From positions 1-38,659 of the forward strand of contig WFUT01000086.1 of the NCBI GenBank assembly GCA_015484845.1: a DNA stretch of 38,659 bases. The letters are read 5' to 3'. Shown in pieces: positions 8,527 through 17,042 of this stretch. The stretch comes from Desulfobulbaceae bacterium. GTDB taxonomy: Bacteria > Desulfobacterota > Desulfobulbia > Desulfobulbales > Desulfobulbaceae. Under the pieces are notes generated by a model, which saw nothing but the letters and a program-made list of their open reading frames with translations, was not told the DNA's origin and made no database searches. The number at the start of each line of letters is the position of its first letter. The stretch's first letter is position 1. A program made the position numbers and the translations under genes.

Positions 8527-10029
8527 ATGGCGCAGAAGATCCTTGGCCTTGACATAAGCGACGAACTCCTGAGCGCGGTGATGCTCGGGCAGGGACGGGG
8601 GGAGCGTCGGATCCTGGCACGGGGCGTCGTGGTGGCCGGCGAGGGGGAATGGACCGGAGATGACCTGGCCCGGCTCCTTGATCAGGTTGGCTGGCAAGGC
8701 GGCACCTGTGTCTGTGGCCTTTCCCTGGCAGACCTGAGCCTGCGCAACCTGGCCCTGCCGTTCAGGGATCGGCGCCGGATCAGCCAGATCCTTCCCTTTG
8801 AACTGGAGGACCAGCTTGTCGTGCCGGTCGGGGAGCAGGTGGTGGAGTACCTGCGGACCGGTGGGGACGATGCCGGCAGCAACCTGCTGGTATTCTGCCT
8901 GGAGAAGCGGATCCTTGCAGAGAGGCTTGATCTCCTTGCCGCCGCGGGCATCGAACCGCGGCGGGTGGTCCCGGCCATGCTGGCCCTGGCCGGGCAGGCG
9001 GCCGGCAGGGAGGGCGGGGAAGAGATACTTCTTCTTCATGCCGGCCTCCATTCGCTGTCCATGGCCATCTGTCGCGCCGGGCGGCCGGTCTTTCTCAGGC
9101 GGCTTCCCTATCCCGAGGAGATGTTCACCCGGCCCCCCTTTGCCCTGCAGGACCTGGAGGTGCGCATTACTGACAGGCAGCAGGCCGCGGACTGCATCCG
9201 TGCCATTCGCCGGGAGGTGCAGCGGAGCCAGGATTTCTTCCGCATGGAGGTGGGCGGAGATACGGAACCTGACCGGGTCTTGCTCTCCGGAGCGCTTGCC
9301 ACCGCACCGGAGGTTGTCCGGCTGGTGGGCGAGGCCTTTGGCCGGGAGATTACGCTCCTGGACCTGCGCCGGGCCGAGGACCTGCAGGATCCCGGTGGCG
9401 AGGTCCCCTGGCGGTCCGGCCTGTTCGACCGTGCCCTGGCCCTGGCCCTGTCCGGCCTCGAGCGCAGGGCGAGCGTGGATTTCCGGCAGGGGGAATTCGC
9501 GGCTGCCCACGGTCTTTTTTCCAGCCGCCGGCGCATTGTTGCCGCTCTTGTCCTGTCCGGCCTGCTGGCTGCGGGGTGGCTGGGCTGGCTCTGGGCGGAC
9601 TGTCGCGGTCTCGATGCCCGCTACCAGGAACTGGGGGCGCAGATGCGCTCGCTCTACCGGCAGTCCTTCCCCGGCGCCACGCGCATCATCGATCCCCTGG
9701 CACAGATGAAGGCCAATCTCCGGCAGATGCAGGCTCCCCGCGTCTCCCTGCCGCTCTTCACCGGCAGGAAACGGATCCTTGATATCCTGGCCGATATCTC
9801 GGCGCGGGTTCCCAAGTCGGTCACCATCCATGTCTCCCGGCTGGTCATTGACGACGCGTCGGTTCAGATAAAGGGAACCACGGACACCTTCAACAATGTC
9901 GATACCATCAAGAACCGGCTTGTCGCCTCACCCCTGTACCGCGAGGTAAAGATCGTCTCTGCCACGGCCGGCAAGAAAAAGGGCGAGATCCGGTTCGAGA
10001 TCCGGCTGCAGCTTGGGGGGGCGTCCTGA
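8527..10029 (+). CDS. gspL: Type II secretion inner-membrane protein GspL
   Basis: This 500-aa bitopic protein links the GspE ATPase to the membrane platform. Residues 1-320 form an actin/PilM-like cytoplasmic domain beginning KILGLDISDELLSAVML, with PFRDRRRISQILPFELE near residue 80, a typical GspL/PilM signature. A single membrane segment (IVAALVLSGLLAAGWLGWLWA) lies near residues 338-358. The periplasmic part (residues ~360-500) ends in a ferredoxin-like PilN-type domain (LADISARVPKSVTIHVSRLV). At 500 residues it is longer than the usual 380-400, as in PilM-PilN-like GspL forms. It starts 29 bases after the dispersed repeat, without a strong ribosome site, and its stop overlaps the gspM start. 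Confidence 0.9.
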   Translation: MAQKILGLDISDELLSAVMLGQGRGERRILARGVVVAGEGEWTGDDLARLLDQVGWQGGTCVCGLSLADLSLRNLALPFRDRRRISQILPFELEDQLVVPVGEQVVEYLRTGGDDAGSNLLVFCLEKRILAERLDLLAAAGIEPRRVVPAMLALAGQAAGREGGEEILLLHAGLHSLSMAICRAGRPVFLRRLPYPEEMFTRPPFALQDLEVRITDRQQAADCIRAIRREVQRSQDFFRMEVGGDTEPDRVLLSGALATAPEVVRLVGEAFGREITLLDLRRAEDLQDPGGEVPWRSGLFDRALALALSGLERRASVDFRQGEFAAAHGLFSSRRRIVAALVLSGLLAAGWLGWLWADCRGLDARYQELGAQMRSLYRQSFPGATRIIDPLAQMKANLRQMQAPRVSLPLFTGRKRILDILADISARVPKSVTIHVSRLVIDDASVQIKGTTDTFNNVDTIKNRLVASPLYREVKIVSATAGKKKGEIRFEIRLQLGGAS

Positions 10030-10565
10030 TGGATCTGAGCCGGAGAGACCGCGCTGCCCTGGCCGCGGGTGTTGCGGCGCTGCTGCTGTTCGTGCTGTTG
10101 CAGTTTGTCCTCTTCCCGCTGCTGGACAGGCGGCAGCGCCTGGAACACGGGATCCAGGTCCGGGAACAGGCCCTGGTCGAGATGCGGCAGATGCAGGAGC
10201 GGTTCAGGAAACTGCATCGGCAGAACAGCAGCCTCAGCCGGCAGCTTGCCCGCAGGGACAGGAACTTCAGCCTGTTTTCCTTCCTGGAGAAGATGGCCAG
10301 CGCAACGGGTATCAAGCAGAATATCGCCTATATGAAGCCTTCCTCGGTGCAGGGTGACGACGCTGTCCGGCAGACCACGGTGGAGATGAAGTTCAAGGCC
10401 ATCAGTCTCAAGCAGCTGGTGAGCTTTCTGGAGCGGATCGAGGCGCCGGAAAAACTGGTGGCGGTGCGGCGGATCGCCATCCAGGAAAACAAGAAGGAAA
10501 AGGCGACACTGGACGTGATCCTGCAGGTGATCAGTATCGACCGGATGACCGGGGATGGGCACTAG
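10029..10565 (+). CDS. gspM: Type II secretion inner-membrane protein GspM
   Basis: This 178-aa protein starts at an ATG overlapping the gspL stop. A short cytoplasmic N-terminus (MDLSRRDRAAL) is followed by one membrane helix (AAGVAALLLFVLLQFVLFPLL). Next is a coiled-coil-like segment rich in Gln, Glu and Arg (residues ~38-80), then a ferredoxin-like periplasmic domain (FLEKMASATGIKQNI, then LVSFLERIEAPEKLVAVRRI). This is the GspM/PilO layout. It partners GspL in the inner-membrane platform. The name rests on topology, size and position, as GspM sequences diverge widely. Confidence 0.85.
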   Translation: MDLSRRDRAALAAGVAALLLFVLLQFVLFPLLDRRQRLEHGIQVREQALVEMRQMQERFRKLHRQNSSLSRQLARRDRNFSLFSFLEKMASATGIKQNIAYMKPSSVQGDDAVRQTTVEMKFKAISLKQLVSFLERIEAPEKLVAVRRIAIQENKKEKATLDVILQVISIDRMTGDGH

Positions 10566-10574
10566 GTGAGGGGC

Positions 10575-11510
10575 ATGGTCGGCCGGCTGGCGAAAATCAC
10601 GGGTATGACCCTGGCGTATGCGCTCTACACCCTCGCGGTGACAGCCATGCTCCTCTGGTACCTCTTCCCGGCAAACACGGTGCGGGACTGGCTGCGGTTC
10701 CGCCTGCACAGGGCCACGCCCGGACTGGAGTGGCGGATCGGTCAGCTCGGGCTCGCGTTGCCGGGCCGCCTGGTCCTGTCCGATGTCAGGATCAGCAGGG
10801 GACAGGGGCCGAAAGGGACCCTGCTGACACTCTCCCGCGTCTCCATGGGCCCGGACGTGATGGCCATGCTCCACAATCGGCAGGTGCGGGGCCTGCTGCA
10901 CGTTGGCCTGGCCTCGGGCAGTGTGGATGCGAAGCTGGCGCCGCGGGGTGCGGGCAGAGTGGAAGTGCAGGGACAGGTGCGGGGTATCAGGCTGGAGCAG
11001 CTCAAGGGGCTGCAGGCAGGGCTGGGCAGGAAAATGAGGGGTACCCTCTCCGGGACCTTCCATGGCCGGATCGACCCGGACAATCCCCGCCAGGGCAGGA
11101 TGCAGGCCGACCTGCTGCTGGAACAGGGAGAGCTGGCGTTCAGAAGGCCGGTCCTGGGGCTTGACCGCCTGCCCTTTGGCCGCATCGGCACCTCGGTTGT
11201 CATGGATCGGGGAAAGGTCAGGCTGGAGAAGGGAAGGGTGGAGTCCCGGCTGTTGCGCGGTGATTTTCACGGTTCGCTGGTCCCGGGCCGGGACCTGGCC
11301 GCCAGCGCCATCCGGGTCCAGGGCACGGTGCGGCCGCGGCCGGAGCTGTTTGCCCGCCTCGGCAGCAACACCATGTCCCGCCTGGTTCGCTCGCGGCTGA
11401 AAAAGGGCGCCCTGGCCTTTACGGTCAGCGGTACCCTGGCCGAACCCGGCATCCTCTTTCCGGCTCTTGCCGGGGCAATGGGCCGTAACCTGCCCGGGGA
11501 GGAGCGATAG
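10575..11510 (+). CDS. gspN: Type II secretion protein GspN (deltaproteobacterial type)
   Basis: This is a protein of about 311 aa. AGGTGAG lies four bases before the ATG at 10575; a GTG at 10566 in the same frame is the alternative. An N-terminal membrane helix (YALYTLAVTAMLLWYLFP, residues ~16-33) precedes a beta-rich periplasmic domain of AsmA/GspN type (LEWRIGQLGLALPGRLVLSDV, then GTLSGTFHGRIDPD). GspN is an accessory, non-universal T2SS part that may link inner and outer membrane components. It fits the GspN group found in delta-type T2SS operons. It is followed after two bases by gspC. Confidence 0.8.
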   Translation: MVGRLAKITGMTLAYALYTLAVTAMLLWYLFPANTVRDWLRFRLHRATPGLEWRIGQLGLALPGRLVLSDVRISRGQGPKGTLLTLSRVSMGPDVMAMLHNRQVRGLLHVGLASGSVDAKLAPRGAGRVEVQGQVRGIRLEQLKGLQAGLGRKMRGTLSGTFHGRIDPDNPRQGRMQADLLLEQGELAFRRPVLGLDRLPFGRIGTSVVMDRGKVRLEKGRVESRLLRGDFHGSLVPGRDLAASAIRVQGTVRPRPELFARLGSNTMSRLVRSRLKKGALAFTVSGTLAEPGILFPALAGAMGRNLPGEER

Positions 11511-11512
11511 CC

Positions 11513-12301
11513 GTGTGGCGCAGCCTGGTGATACTTTCCCTGCTTACTCTCCTGGCCTATGGCGGGGTACGTTTCATGTACGGTCGCCTGGAGGGGCGGT
11601 TGCAGAGCGAGATGGCCGGCACCGCGAACAAGGCGGTCCCGGTGGCCGGCGGCGGGCCGAAGCAGGTCCGGCGACCCGGCAAGCGGCCGGATTACCAGGT
11701 GATTGTCAGGCGGAACATCTTCCAGGCCCGGCTGGATCTGAAAAAAAAGGGGACCGCGGAAGGGCAGAAGCCGGAAGACCTGGCCGAGACCAGCCTGAAA
11801 CTGGCCCTGGTGGGAACGGTGACCGGCAGTGACCGGGATGCACGGGCGATAATTGTTGACGAAAAGAAGAAACGGCAGGATATTTACCAGATTGGAGACG
11901 TGGTCCAGGGGGCACTGATCAAGAAGGTTGAACGGGGACGGGTCATTCTCGAGGTGAACGGCCGCGACGAAGTATTGCTGCTCAAGGAGCGTAAGGGCGG
12001 GACAGGCAGGGAGAGCGGCTTGCCTTCCTTTGTGCCTCCTGTGTACAGGCCTCCTGTCCAGCAGCGCGATCCGTCCACGTCCAGGGAGAGAAAGGATATC
12101 CCGGTGGTCAGGCCGCACCGGCGAATCACCTTTCGCAAGGACCGGGCCCGCGAGATACGTGAACCGGTGGAACCCCTTCCTGCCGAGATTCTGCCTTCGG
12201 TGGATGATGTGACAGCGGGTGCGGCAGGGGCCGGGCAGGCCGGGGCCGGCGGGGAACAGGGAACAGGAGAAGATGAAGCTGCTCAATACCAACGACCATA
12301 A
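11513..12301 (+). CDS. gspC: Type II secretion protein GspC, HR domain without clear PDZ
   Basis: This 262-aa protein starts at GTG with GGGGAGGAG about 8 bases upstream. A membrane helix (residues ~4-22) is followed by a linker and the homology-region domain (YQVIVRRNIFQ near residue 62, then LALVGTVTGSDRDARAIIV, IYQIGDVVQGALIKKVERG, VILEVNGRDEVLLL, to about residue 157). In GspC this domain contacts the secretin N0 domain. The remaining 100 residues are Pro-, Arg- and Gly-rich and look disordered (SFVPPVYRPPVQQRDP). The stretch RRITFRKDRAREI resembles the start of a PDZ linker, but no PDZ fold follows. The end overlaps gspD by 29 bases. Confidence 0.85.
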   Translation: MWRSLVILSLLTLLAYGGVRFMYGRLEGRLQSEMAGTANKAVPVAGGGPKQVRRPGKRPDYQVIVRRNIFQARLDLKKKGTAEGQKPEDLAETSLKLALVGTVTGSDRDARAIIVDEKKKRQDIYQIGDVVQGALIKKVERGRVILEVNGRDEVLLLKERKGGTGRESGLPSFVPPVYRPPVQQRDPSTSRERKDIPVVRPHRRITFRKDRAREIREPVEPLPAEILPSVDDVTAGAAGAGQAGAGGEQGTGEDEAAQYQRP

Positions 12302-14558
12302 CGCCCGGCCGCGGGCGGCCGTGCTGCTGGTGTGCCTGCTCTGCTGGGTGCTCGTTGCTGCCGTCCCGGGAGCGCACGCGGCCGCGGCAGGGAAAAAGAG
12401 TCCCTCCGGCAGGTATGTGACCATTGATTTCAATGATGTCGATATCAACCTCTTTATCAAGTATATCAGTGAACTGACCGGAAAGAACTTCGTGGTTGAC
12501 CGGGCGGTGAAGGGCAAGGTCACCATCATCTCGCCGACCAGGATCTCCGAGGAAGACGCCTACCGGGTCTTCGAGTCCGTGCTCGAGGTGAATGGTTTCA
12601 CCACGGTTCCGGCCGGTTCGATCATCAAGATCGTGCCTGCGGTCAAGGCCCGGTCCAAGAGCATTGCCACCATCCTGAAGGGCGAAAAGACCTATCCCGA
12701 GGACAAGGTCGTCACCCAGATCATACCCCTGGCCCATTCCAATCCCGTTGAGCTCAAAAAGCTGCTGGCGCCCCTGGTCTCCAAGACCAGCGTGGTCATC
12801 GCCCACCCCGAGTCGGGTATCCTGATCATCACCGACGTTCTCTCCAATATCAAGCGGTTGCAGGAGATCATCAAGGCGGTGGACGTACCGTCCATCGGGG
12901 AGGAACTGGTGATCATGCCGCTGAAGTACGCCTCGGCCACCAATGTGGCCAAGTCGGTGGGACGGCTCTTCCTGCGGGTGGCCAAGAAGGACGCGCGGCG
13001 CGAGGTGATCAGGATCATTCCCTATGACCGGACCAACTCGCTGATCGTTTTTGCCCCCAAGTCCTATATCCGCAAGGTACGGAATCTCCTGAAACAGCTT
13101 GACGTGGAGATGCCCCGGGGCGAGGGCAGGATCCATGTCTACTACCTGCAGAACGCCAATGCCGAGGAACTGGTCAAGGTGCTGACCAACCTGCCGGACA
13201 AGCAGGGCAAGGTCAAGGGCAGGGCGCCGCCCATCTCGCGGGATGTCAAGGTGATGGCGGATGCCGAGACCAACTCGCTCATCATCACCGCCCCGCGCGA
13301 GGAGTACCAGGTGCTGGAGGGGGTGATCAAGAAGCTCGATATTCCGCGCCGCATGGTCTACATGGAGGCGCTGATCATGGAGGTGCACGTCAACAAGTCG
13401 TTCGAGATCGGTGTACAGTGGGGCGGGGCCGGCAACTTTGCCGACGAGACCGGCCAGATGTTTACCGGTTTTTCCGGGAATCCCGAGCCCAACCAGTACA
13501 ACGTGCTCAACGGCCTCAAGGCCAGTCCGCCGGTGCTGCCGGCCGGGTTCACCTTCGGTGTCATGAAGCAGGGGGTCAAGATCGGCAATGTCTACTTTCC
13601 CAACCTGGGTGCCGTGATGCGGGCCTACCGCAACGACTCTGACGTCAACATCATTGCCACGCCGCAGATCCTGACCACGGATAACAAGAAGGCCGAGATC
13701 AAGGTGGGCGAGAACGTGCCCTATATCACGAGCAAGAACACCACCGCGGCCCAGCAGGACTATACCAGCTACGAGTACAAGGACGTGGCCACCACCTTGG
13801 ACATCACGCCGCAGATCAACCAGTCGGACCTGGTGCGGCTGGATATCTCGGTGGAGGTGATCAAGCTCAAGAACCCCAACGACCTGAGTGGGCATCCGAC
13901 CACGTTCAAGCGCAGTGCCCAGACCACGGTGGTGGTCCACAACGAGGAGACCGTGGTCATCGGCGGCATGATCGGGCAGGACACGTCCAGCGGCGAGTAC
14001 AAGGTGCCCCTGCTGGGCGATATCCCGCTTCTCGGCTGGTTGTTCAAGACCCACACGAATTCCAAGGAGAAGACCAACCTGTTTATCTTCATTACCCCGC
14101 ATATTGTCGAGAATCCGGCCGAGATCGCCAGGATCTATTATCGCAAGCGCGACGTGATGGAAAAGGTCCAGAAGGGGTCCAGCAATATCCCGGACCGTTT
14201 TTTTCATCGCCGGCCCAATCCGGAACATGCCATGGCCCTGACCGATATCGGCTCTGCCAACCTGGAAAAAAAGGAGTATGGCCGGGCCAAGGAGTACTTT
14301 GAGCAGGCACTGAAGATCGATCCGAACAACCCCTATGCCCTGATCAACCTGGGCGTGGTCTATGAACACGAGGGTGACAGGGCGCGGGCCAGGTCCCTGT
14401 ACCAGAAGGTGCTCGAACTGGGACCGAAAAAGGGCGGCAAGGGCGGTGAAGGCCAGGCGGCCAGCGATTCCCTGCGGGAACTGGCCCGGGAGAACCTGCG
14501 CCATCTCGAGCAGGGGGGATCCGGAAAATCGGGCCAGGCCGGGAAGAAGGGCAGGTAG
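12273..14558 (+). CDS. gspD: Type II secretion outer-membrane secretin GspD with C-terminal TPRs
   Basis: This 761-aa protein is the T2SS outer-membrane channel. The ATG at 12273 has AGGAGA just upstream and opens a signal peptide ending near AAVPGAHA. The N0 domain (VTIDFNDVDINLFIKYISEL) is followed by N1-N3 modules (PLAHSNPVELKKLLAPLV, MPLKYASATNVAKSVGRLF, VYYLQNANAEELVKVL). The secretin barrel domain spans about residues 362-620 (MEALIMEVHVNKSFEIGVQW to IFITPHIVENPAEI), including VVIGGMIGQD. After it, residues ~645-725 form two tetratricopeptide repeats (LTDIGSANLEKKEYGRAKEY, then ALINLGVVYEHEGDRARARS) and a Lys/Gly-rich tail. That tail replaces the usual pilotin-binding S-domain. The frame is open upstream to 12219 without signal-peptide logic. 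Confidence 0.95.
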   Translation: MKLLNTNDHNARPRAAVLLVCLLCWVLVAAVPGAHAAAAGKKSPSGRYVTIDFNDVDINLFIKYISELTGKNFVVDRAVKGKVTIISPTRISEEDAYRVFESVLEVNGFTTVPAGSIIKIVPAVKARSKSIATILKGEKTYPEDKVVTQIIPLAHSNPVELKKLLAPLVSKTSVVIAHPESGILIITDVLSNIKRLQEIIKAVDVPSIGEELVIMPLKYASATNVAKSVGRLFLRVAKKDARREVIRIIPYDRTNSLIVFAPKSYIRKVRNLLKQLDVEMPRGEGRIHVYYLQNANAEELVKVLTNLPDKQGKVKGRAPPISRDVKVMADAETNSLIITAPREEYQVLEGVIKKLDIPRRMVYMEALIMEVHVNKSFEIGVQWGGAGNFADETGQMFTGFSGNPEPNQYNVLNGLKASPPVLPAGFTFGVMKQGVKIGNVYFPNLGAVMRAYRNDSDVNIIATPQILTTDNKKAEIKVGENVPYITSKNTTAAQQDYTSYEYKDVATTLDITPQINQSDLVRLDISVEVIKLKNPNDLSGHPTTFKRSAQTTVVVHNEETVVIGGMIGQDTSSGEYKVPLLGDIPLLGWLFKTHTNSKEKTNLFIFITPHIVENPAEIARIYYRKRDVMEKVQKGSSNIPDRFFHRRPNPEHAMALTDIGSANLEKKEYGRAKEYFEQALKIDPNNPYALINLGVVYEHEGDRARARSLYQKVLELGPKKGGKGGEGQAASDSLRELARENLRHLEQGGSGKSGQAGKKGR

Positions 14559-14561
14559 GAT

Positions 14562-16247
14562 ATGAAATCCCTTGGTACTATCCTGGTCGACTCCTTCGGC
14601 CTGTCCCCCGAGGCCTTGGAAGAGGCCCTGCTTGTCCAGCAGGAAAAGGGGGGCCGGTTGGGGGAGATACTTGTCCAGCAGAAGAAGATCAGCGAGGACG
14701 ACCTGCTCAGGGCCCGCAGCCAGCAGTGCGGCCTGGAGATCCGTTACAGCCTGCCGGCCGAGATCGATCCGTTTTTCACTGAGCGGGTGCCAATACAGTT
14801 TCTGAAGAAATTCAGGATGATTCCCGTGGCCACACGGCAGGAGTCCTACATCGCCATGGCCGAACCCTTTCACCTGCAGCAGCTCGATGACCTGCAGCGG
14901 ATCCTGCACTGGGAGGGAATGCGCCAGATCCTGGTACCGCAGAACGAGATCTTTGTCGCCATCAATACGGCCTATGATCTCAGCCGGGACGACGCCGACC
15001 AGGTCATGCAGGATATCGACGAGGAGGATCCGGAGTCCATCATCTCGGAGATCGAGGAGACCGCCGACCTGCTCGATGATACCAGTGACGCGCCGGTGAT
15101 CAAGCTGGTCAACCTGATGCTCTCGCAGGCGGTGCGCGACAATGCCAGTGATATCCACATCGAGTCGTGCAAGGACCGGGTCAAGATCCGCAAGCGGGTG
15201 GATGGCATCCTCTATGACATGTACTCTGCACCCAAACACGCCCAGGGCAAGCTGATCTCGCGGATCAAGATCATGGCCAGGATGGATATCGCCGAGCGGC
15301 GGCTGCCCCAGGACGGCCGCATCGAGATCCGCATCGCGGACAAGAACGTTGACCTGCGGGTCTCCACCCTGCCCACGGCCTTTGGCGAGCGGGTGGTCAT
15401 GCGGCTTCTCGACAAGTCAAGCGTTCTCCTGAGCCTGACCGATATCGGCATGTCGGATCGTGACCTGGCGATCTTCAACGACCTGATCAAGGCCTCGCAC
15501 GGTATCATCCTTGTGACCGGCCCCACCGGCTCAGGCAAGACCACCACCCTGTACAGTGCCCTCAGCGAGATCAACAGGCCTGATATCAATATTATCACGG
15601 TGGAGGATCCCATTGAGTACCAGATCGACGGCATCAGCCAGATGCAGGTCAATGCCAAGATCAACCTGACCTTTGCCAACGGCCTGCGCACCATTGTCCG
15701 CCAGGACCCGGATGTGATCCTCATCGGCGAAATTCGCGATCTGGAGACAGCCGAGATCGCGATCCAGTCGGCCCTCACCGGGCACCTCGTCTTTTCCACC
15801 CTGCACACGAACGACGCAGCCAGCGCAGTTACCCGGCTCATTGACATGGGCATCGAGTCGTTCCTGGTCACCTCCTCCGTGAATGCCATCCTGGCCCAGC
15901 GATTGGTGCGTAAGATCTGCGACAACTGCCGGGAGGAGTACGAGGCCACGGACGGGGAACTCGCCACCATCGGCCTTACCCGCGAACAACTGGCCGGAAG
16001 GCCGCTCCAACGCGGCAGCGGCTGTCCCGAATGTCTCAATACCGGCTACCGTGGCCGCCTGGGTATATTCGAGCTCATGCTCCTGGACCAGGACCTGAAA
16101 AGTCTCATTTTGGCGACATCCGATGCGGGCCAGATCAGTCGCCAGGCCAGGGAAAACGGTATGCTCACCCTGCGCGAAGACGGCATCAACAAGATCCTGG
16201 CCGGCATAACCACCATCGAAGAGGTCTTCCGGGTTACCCAGGATTGA
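14562..16247 (+). CDS. gspE: Type II secretion ATPase GspE
   Basis: This 561-aa cytoplasmic ATPase powers pseudopilus assembly. The N-terminal T2SSE-N domain (residues ~1-150) ends in an acidic linker (DIDEEDPESIISEIEE). The core has APVIKLVNLMLSQAV, the Asp-rich SDIHIESCKDRVKIRKRVDG, the Walker A GPTGSGKTTTL near residue 320, the Asp box ITVEDPIEY, the Walker B ILIGEIRDLETAEIA and the His box TGHLVFSTLHTNDA. A CxxC...CxxC zinc subdomain (CDNCREEY near 452, CPECLNTGY near 487) is intact. The length is typical. It starts three bases after the gspD stop and is the last gene of the operon; no gspF follows. Confidence 0.97.
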   Translation: MKSLGTILVDSFGLSPEALEEALLVQQEKGGRLGEILVQQKKISEDDLLRARSQQCGLEIRYSLPAEIDPFFTERVPIQFLKKFRMIPVATRQESYIAMAEPFHLQQLDDLQRILHWEGMRQILVPQNEIFVAINTAYDLSRDDADQVMQDIDEEDPESIISEIEETADLLDDTSDAPVIKLVNLMLSQAVRDNASDIHIESCKDRVKIRKRVDGILYDMYSAPKHAQGKLISRIKIMARMDIAERRLPQDGRIEIRIADKNVDLRVSTLPTAFGERVVMRLLDKSSVLLSLTDIGMSDRDLAIFNDLIKASHGIILVTGPTGSGKTTTLYSALSEINRPDINIITVEDPIEYQIDGISQMQVNAKINLTFANGLRTIVRQDPDVILIGEIRDLETAEIAIQSALTGHLVFSTLHTNDAASAVTRLIDMGIESFLVTSSVNAILAQRLVRKICDNCREEYEATDGELATIGLTREQLAGRPLQRGSGCPECLNTGYRGRLGIFELMLLDQDLKSLILATSDAGQISRQARENGMLTLREDGINKILAGITTIEEVFRVTQD

Positions 16248-16299
16248 GGACATAGAGGTTGATAGCCTTGAATGTGGCCTCCTGGCTGACCAGAGAACG

Positions 16300-16328
16300 T
16301 TGTTTTTCCGTCTTGGCAGTATTATAAT
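16300..16328 (+). promoter_or_regulatory. Sigma-70-like promoter downstream of gspE
   Basis: TTGTTT (16300-16305) and a perfect TATAAT (16323-16328) are separated by exactly 17 bases. Transcription would start near 16335 and run rightwards. No ORF of note begins for about 700 bases, so the first thing transcribed is the inverted repeat at 16339-16401. Confidence 0.6.
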
Positions 16329-16338
16329 GGATTCTCAA

Positions 16339-16401
16339 CAACAATAATGGTAGATGATTGCAAGGTCTGTAGGTTGTGGGGTACCCTGACCATTATTGTT
16401 G
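16339..16401 (+). ncRNA. Possible small RNA: long stem directly after a promoter
   Basis: A perfect 13-bp inverted repeat pairs caacaataatggt (16339-16351) with accattattgttg (16389-16401) around a 37-base G-rich loop. It begins within a few bases of the predicted start site of the promoter at 16300-16328. A smaller hairpin with accgc/gcggt arms around ttcgt follows at about 16418-16432. No T-run closes the structure, so the 3' end is undefined. It could also be a palindromic operator or an IS scar. No known riboswitch or sRNA family was recognised. Confidence 0.3.
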
Positions 16402-17042
16402 CAGGCATGAGGGGGAAACCGCTTCGTGCGGTCGTAAAGGCACAATGTGGTTTGATAGAGTGACCGCGGCCCCTGGCCCCTGGTCGGATACGGGATACGT
16501 CTTGAACTGCGCAGACGACATGTCAGGCTGGGGGATTCCCCGGTAGTGTGATTACCTGCTCGTTTCCCGAATTACATGAAGGCATGTTGTCGGAATAATA
16601 TTTATTTCAATTGAGGGAGATCCCCGCCCCTACCGGGGAGCAGGCTTAACCTGTCCCAGGGAGCACAATCTTTTGTTTTGAGGTGTTCCATACCGGATAT
16701 CGGAGACGGGACGGTGGTGGTCTGGTTTGCAGGGGCGCGCCTGGCCAGGAAATTTCACCAGGATGTGTCCTCCCTTATCAGCGCCCGTATGGCCTGGCGA
16801 GAGATGTGGAGAAGAAGCTGGTGCTGATCGATTCCTGTATGGCCACCGTCATGGTCGACTAGTTTTTTCGCCACATAGCTGTGTTTTTCATGGGGCTGGA
16901 TCCTGTCACCATGGTCATTGTTGGACATATTAATTCTCGTATTTCTTGGCCTATGTTTTGCAGGTTCTTGGGTGCGGTCAATCTACCTTGCTTCATTGGG
17001 GCCGGTTGAAAAAGTTTTCGGTTGTATCCGATCTGGGGCGTA
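16402..17042. other. Long non-coding stretch between gspE and the STN-domain gene
   Basis: No convincing gene is seen here. A GC hairpin lies at 16621-16639 (tccccg/cgggga, 7-base loop), followed by a smaller cagg/cctg hairpin. Short open frames between about 16690 and 16930 show no recognisable domain and may be remnants of an old gene. The last 150 bases become AT-rich and run into the leader of the gene at 17043. Confidence 0.4.

Noticed and set aside
12126-15239. 1037-aa open frame on the minus strand
   Set aside because: It is antisense to gspD and gspE, which have full domain matches; its His/Asp/Leu-rich translation is a codon-bias shadow in GC-rich DNA.
16727-16933. 68-aa frame in the gspE to STN-gene gap
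   Set aside because: It has no ribosome site, domain or plausible composition; at most a remnant.
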